A DNA stretch of 6,566 nucleotides from Desulfuromonadales bacterium (GTDB taxonomy: Bacteria > Desulfobacterota > Desulfuromonadia > Desulfuromonadales > JACZKF01): positions 1 through 6,566 of the forward strand of contig JACZKF010000365.1 of the NCBI GenBank assembly GCA_014860175.1. Reading direction: 5' to 3'. The position numbers and the translations under genes are program-made. Positions 5,669 through 6,566 of the stretch are shown piece after piece. A model generated the notes under the pieces. It made no database searches, was not told where the DNA came from, and saw only the letters and a list, made by a program, of their open reading frames with translations. Every line of letters starts with the position of its first letter. Position 1 is the stretch's first letter.

Positions 5669-6364
5669 ATGCCCGAGACCATTCTGATCACCGGTGCCAA
5701 TCGGGGCATCGGGCTGGAGTTGACGCGGCAGTTCGCCGCTGCCGGCTGGCGGGTGTTCGCCACCTGCCGTCGGCTGCAGCAGGCGCCCGAACTGGCTGCG
5801 GTGGCGGCCAGCAACCCGCAGGTCAGCCTGCACCCGCTCGAGGTGACCGACCCGGAGAGCATCCGGAGCCTGCAGCAGGAGTTGGGCGAGGTCCCCCTCG
5901 ACCTGCTGTTCCATAACGCCGGCATCATCGGCAGCCAGCGGCAGGGGTTCGGCGAGGCGGAGGCCGAGCCGTGGCTGCAGGCGTTTCGCGTCAACAGCAT
6001 CGCCCCGCTGCTGCTCACCCAGGCCTTCGTCGACCAGGTGGCGGCCAGCCGTCGCAAACTGATCGCCATCATGGGGACGCAGATGGCGAGCCTGGCCGAT
6101 AACCGCTCCGGCGGTTACTACCTCTACCGCTCCAGCAAGGCGGCGGCGCACATGGTAGCCAAGTGCCTGGCCATCGATCTGCAGCCGCGGGGGATCACGG
6201 TGGTGGTGCTGCACCCCGGTTGGGTACGCACCGAAATGGGGGGGGAAGCGGCAACCCTCAGCCCGGCGGAAAGTGCCCGCGGCCTGCGACAGGTCATCGA
6301 CGGCCTTTCGAGCCAGGACAGCGGCCGATTTTTTACCTACGCCGGGGAAGAGTTGCCATGGTGA
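5669..6364 (+). CDS. Short-chain dehydrogenase/reductase, C-factor/sniffer-like
   Basis: 231 aa, NAD(P)-dependent oxidoreductase of the classical SDR fold. Seen: cofactor motif TGANRGIG at 8-15, D61 after the third strand (EVTD), NAG at 83-85, N109 (RVNS), probable catalytic S141, and YRSSK giving Y153 and K157. HPGWVRTEM at 182-190 is the usual post-active-site PG segment. The basic residues after strand 2 (CRR, 33-35) suggest NADPH preference, an inference. Short length and the GYYLYRSSKAAAHM stretch fit the C-factor (CsgA)/carbonyl-reductase-sniffer group of cytosolic SDRs, whose substrates are mostly unknown. It starts 28 nt after the M23 stop with a strong RBS and is followed by the terminator, so both genes are probably one transcript. 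An 8-G run (6238-6245) crosses codons for MGGE. The substrate cannot be predicted. Confidence 0.92.
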   Translation: MPETILITGANRGIGLELTRQFAAAGWRVFATCRRLQQAPELAAVAASNPQVSLHPLEVTDPESIRSLQQELGEVPLDLLFHNAGIIGSQRQGFGEAEAEPWLQAFRVNSIAPLLLTQAFVDQVAASRRKLIAIMGTQMASLADNRSGGYYLYRSSKAAAHMVAKCLAIDLQPRGITVVVLHPGWVRTEMGGEAATLSPAESARGLRQVIDGLSSQDSGRFFTYAGEELPW

Positions 6365-6393
6365 GGCCGGGGTGGGAATGAGCTAAAACGCGA

Positions 6394-6416
6394 GAGGCGG
6401 CCGTGAAGGCCGCCTC
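6394..6416. repeat. Perfect 9-bp hairpin downstream of the SDR gene
   Basis: GAGGCGGCC (6394-6402) and GGCCGCCTC (6408-6416) pair perfectly around a GTGAA loop. It begins 30 nt after the SDR stop. It lacks a T-run, so alone it is probably not a terminator; it may protect the mRNA 3' end or pause RNA polymerase before the next stem. Confidence 0.7.
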
Positions 6417-6428
6417 AGATCACTGACA

Positions 6429-6461
6429 AACCCCGCTTTTCCGGAAGCGGGGTTCGCTTTT
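6429..6461 (+). terminator. Intrinsic terminator of the M23-SDR unit
   Basis: AACCCCGCTT (6429-6438) and AAGCGGGGTT (6445-6454) form a perfect 10-bp stem around TTCCGG, followed by CGC and TTTT (6458-6461). The stem and T-run fit a Rho-independent terminator for plus-strand transcripts. On the minus strand the same stem is preceded by AAAA and followed by only a short T run (TTTGT), so weaker bidirectional use for a convergent gene is possible. Confidence 0.85.
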
Positions 6462-6498
6462 ATGCATGAACTGGTTTTTGTAGGAAGCTGGATCGAAC

Positions 6499-6566
6499 TT
6501 ATGCCCAAACGACGGCTGGAAAGGGGAAGAGGGCGGCAATCACCCGCTTGAAGGTCAACACAATAG
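6499..6566 (-). CDS. Possible C-terminal end of a convergent gene entering from the right edge
   Basis: Read on the minus strand from the right edge, a frame stays open for 22 codons (ending LTFKRVIAALFPFPAVVWA) to a TAA at 6501-6499. The stop lies about 40 nt from the terminator stem, as expected for a convergent gene, and the peptide is plausibly a hydrophobic protein end. It is too short to recognise, and an open frame of this length is common by chance in GC-rich DNA. No other feature is seen between 6462 and 6566. Confidence 0.2.
   Translation of the reverse strand, partial: IVLTFKRVIAALFPFPAVVWA

Noticed and set aside
4351..6072. 573-codon open frame on the minus strand opposite the M23 and SDR genes
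   Set aside because: It lies wholly antisense to two genes with clear catalytic motifs. Its translation has no recognisable domain, and long antisense frames are expected at this GC content.
6462..6551. 29-codon plus-strand ORF after the terminator
   Set aside because: No RBS, directly follows the terminator T-run, and the arginine-rich peptide is not recognisable.

Overview
The window is a GC-rich bacterial segment with tightly packed genes, good Shine-Dalgarno sites and no mobile element, rRNA, tRNA or CRISPR array. It holds two divergent transcription units. The M23 peptidase, with its two Ig-like segments and its C-terminal zinc-peptidase domain, resembles proteins I know from Desulfuromonadales-type bacteria (Geobacter, Desulfuromonas, Pelobacter and relatives). 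That placement is an inference from remembered protein families and base composition, not from a search.

Left unit (minus strand, 4033 down to below 1). This looks like a nucleotide-sugar operon, in transcription order: glucose-1-phosphate cytidylyltransferase (rfbF, 4033-3194); a radical SAM protein with a SPASM-like C-terminal cysteine set (3219-2035); an NDP-sugar C-methyltransferase of the TylCIII/NovU/TcaB9 type (2015-789); and a second zinc-ribbon SAM methyltransferase cut by the left edge (780 to <1). The genes overlap or are 8-19 nt apart, so they are probably co-transcribed. RfbF makes CDP-glucose, and the C-methyltransferases point to a C-methyl-branched deoxysugar, probably for O-antigen or another surface glycan. 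The CDP-glucose 4,6-dehydratase (RfbG) that should come next is not in the window. The step catalysed by the radical SAM protein is unknown to me and is the most interesting open question here.

Divergent intergenic region (4034-4323). It carries a 7-bp perfect dyad around a TATACT hexamer, two further short hairpins, and a possible 25-codon leader ORF whose stop overlaps the GTG start of the next gene.

Right unit (plus strand, 4324-6364). A membrane-anchored M23 (LytM-type) peptidase with all expected catalytic residues is followed after 28 nt by a short-chain dehydrogenase/reductase of the C-factor/sniffer-like type. The unit ends in two consecutive hairpins; the second has a T-run and is a convincing intrinsic terminator. 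The last ~100 nt hold nothing certain, perhaps the C-terminus of a convergent gene entering from the right.
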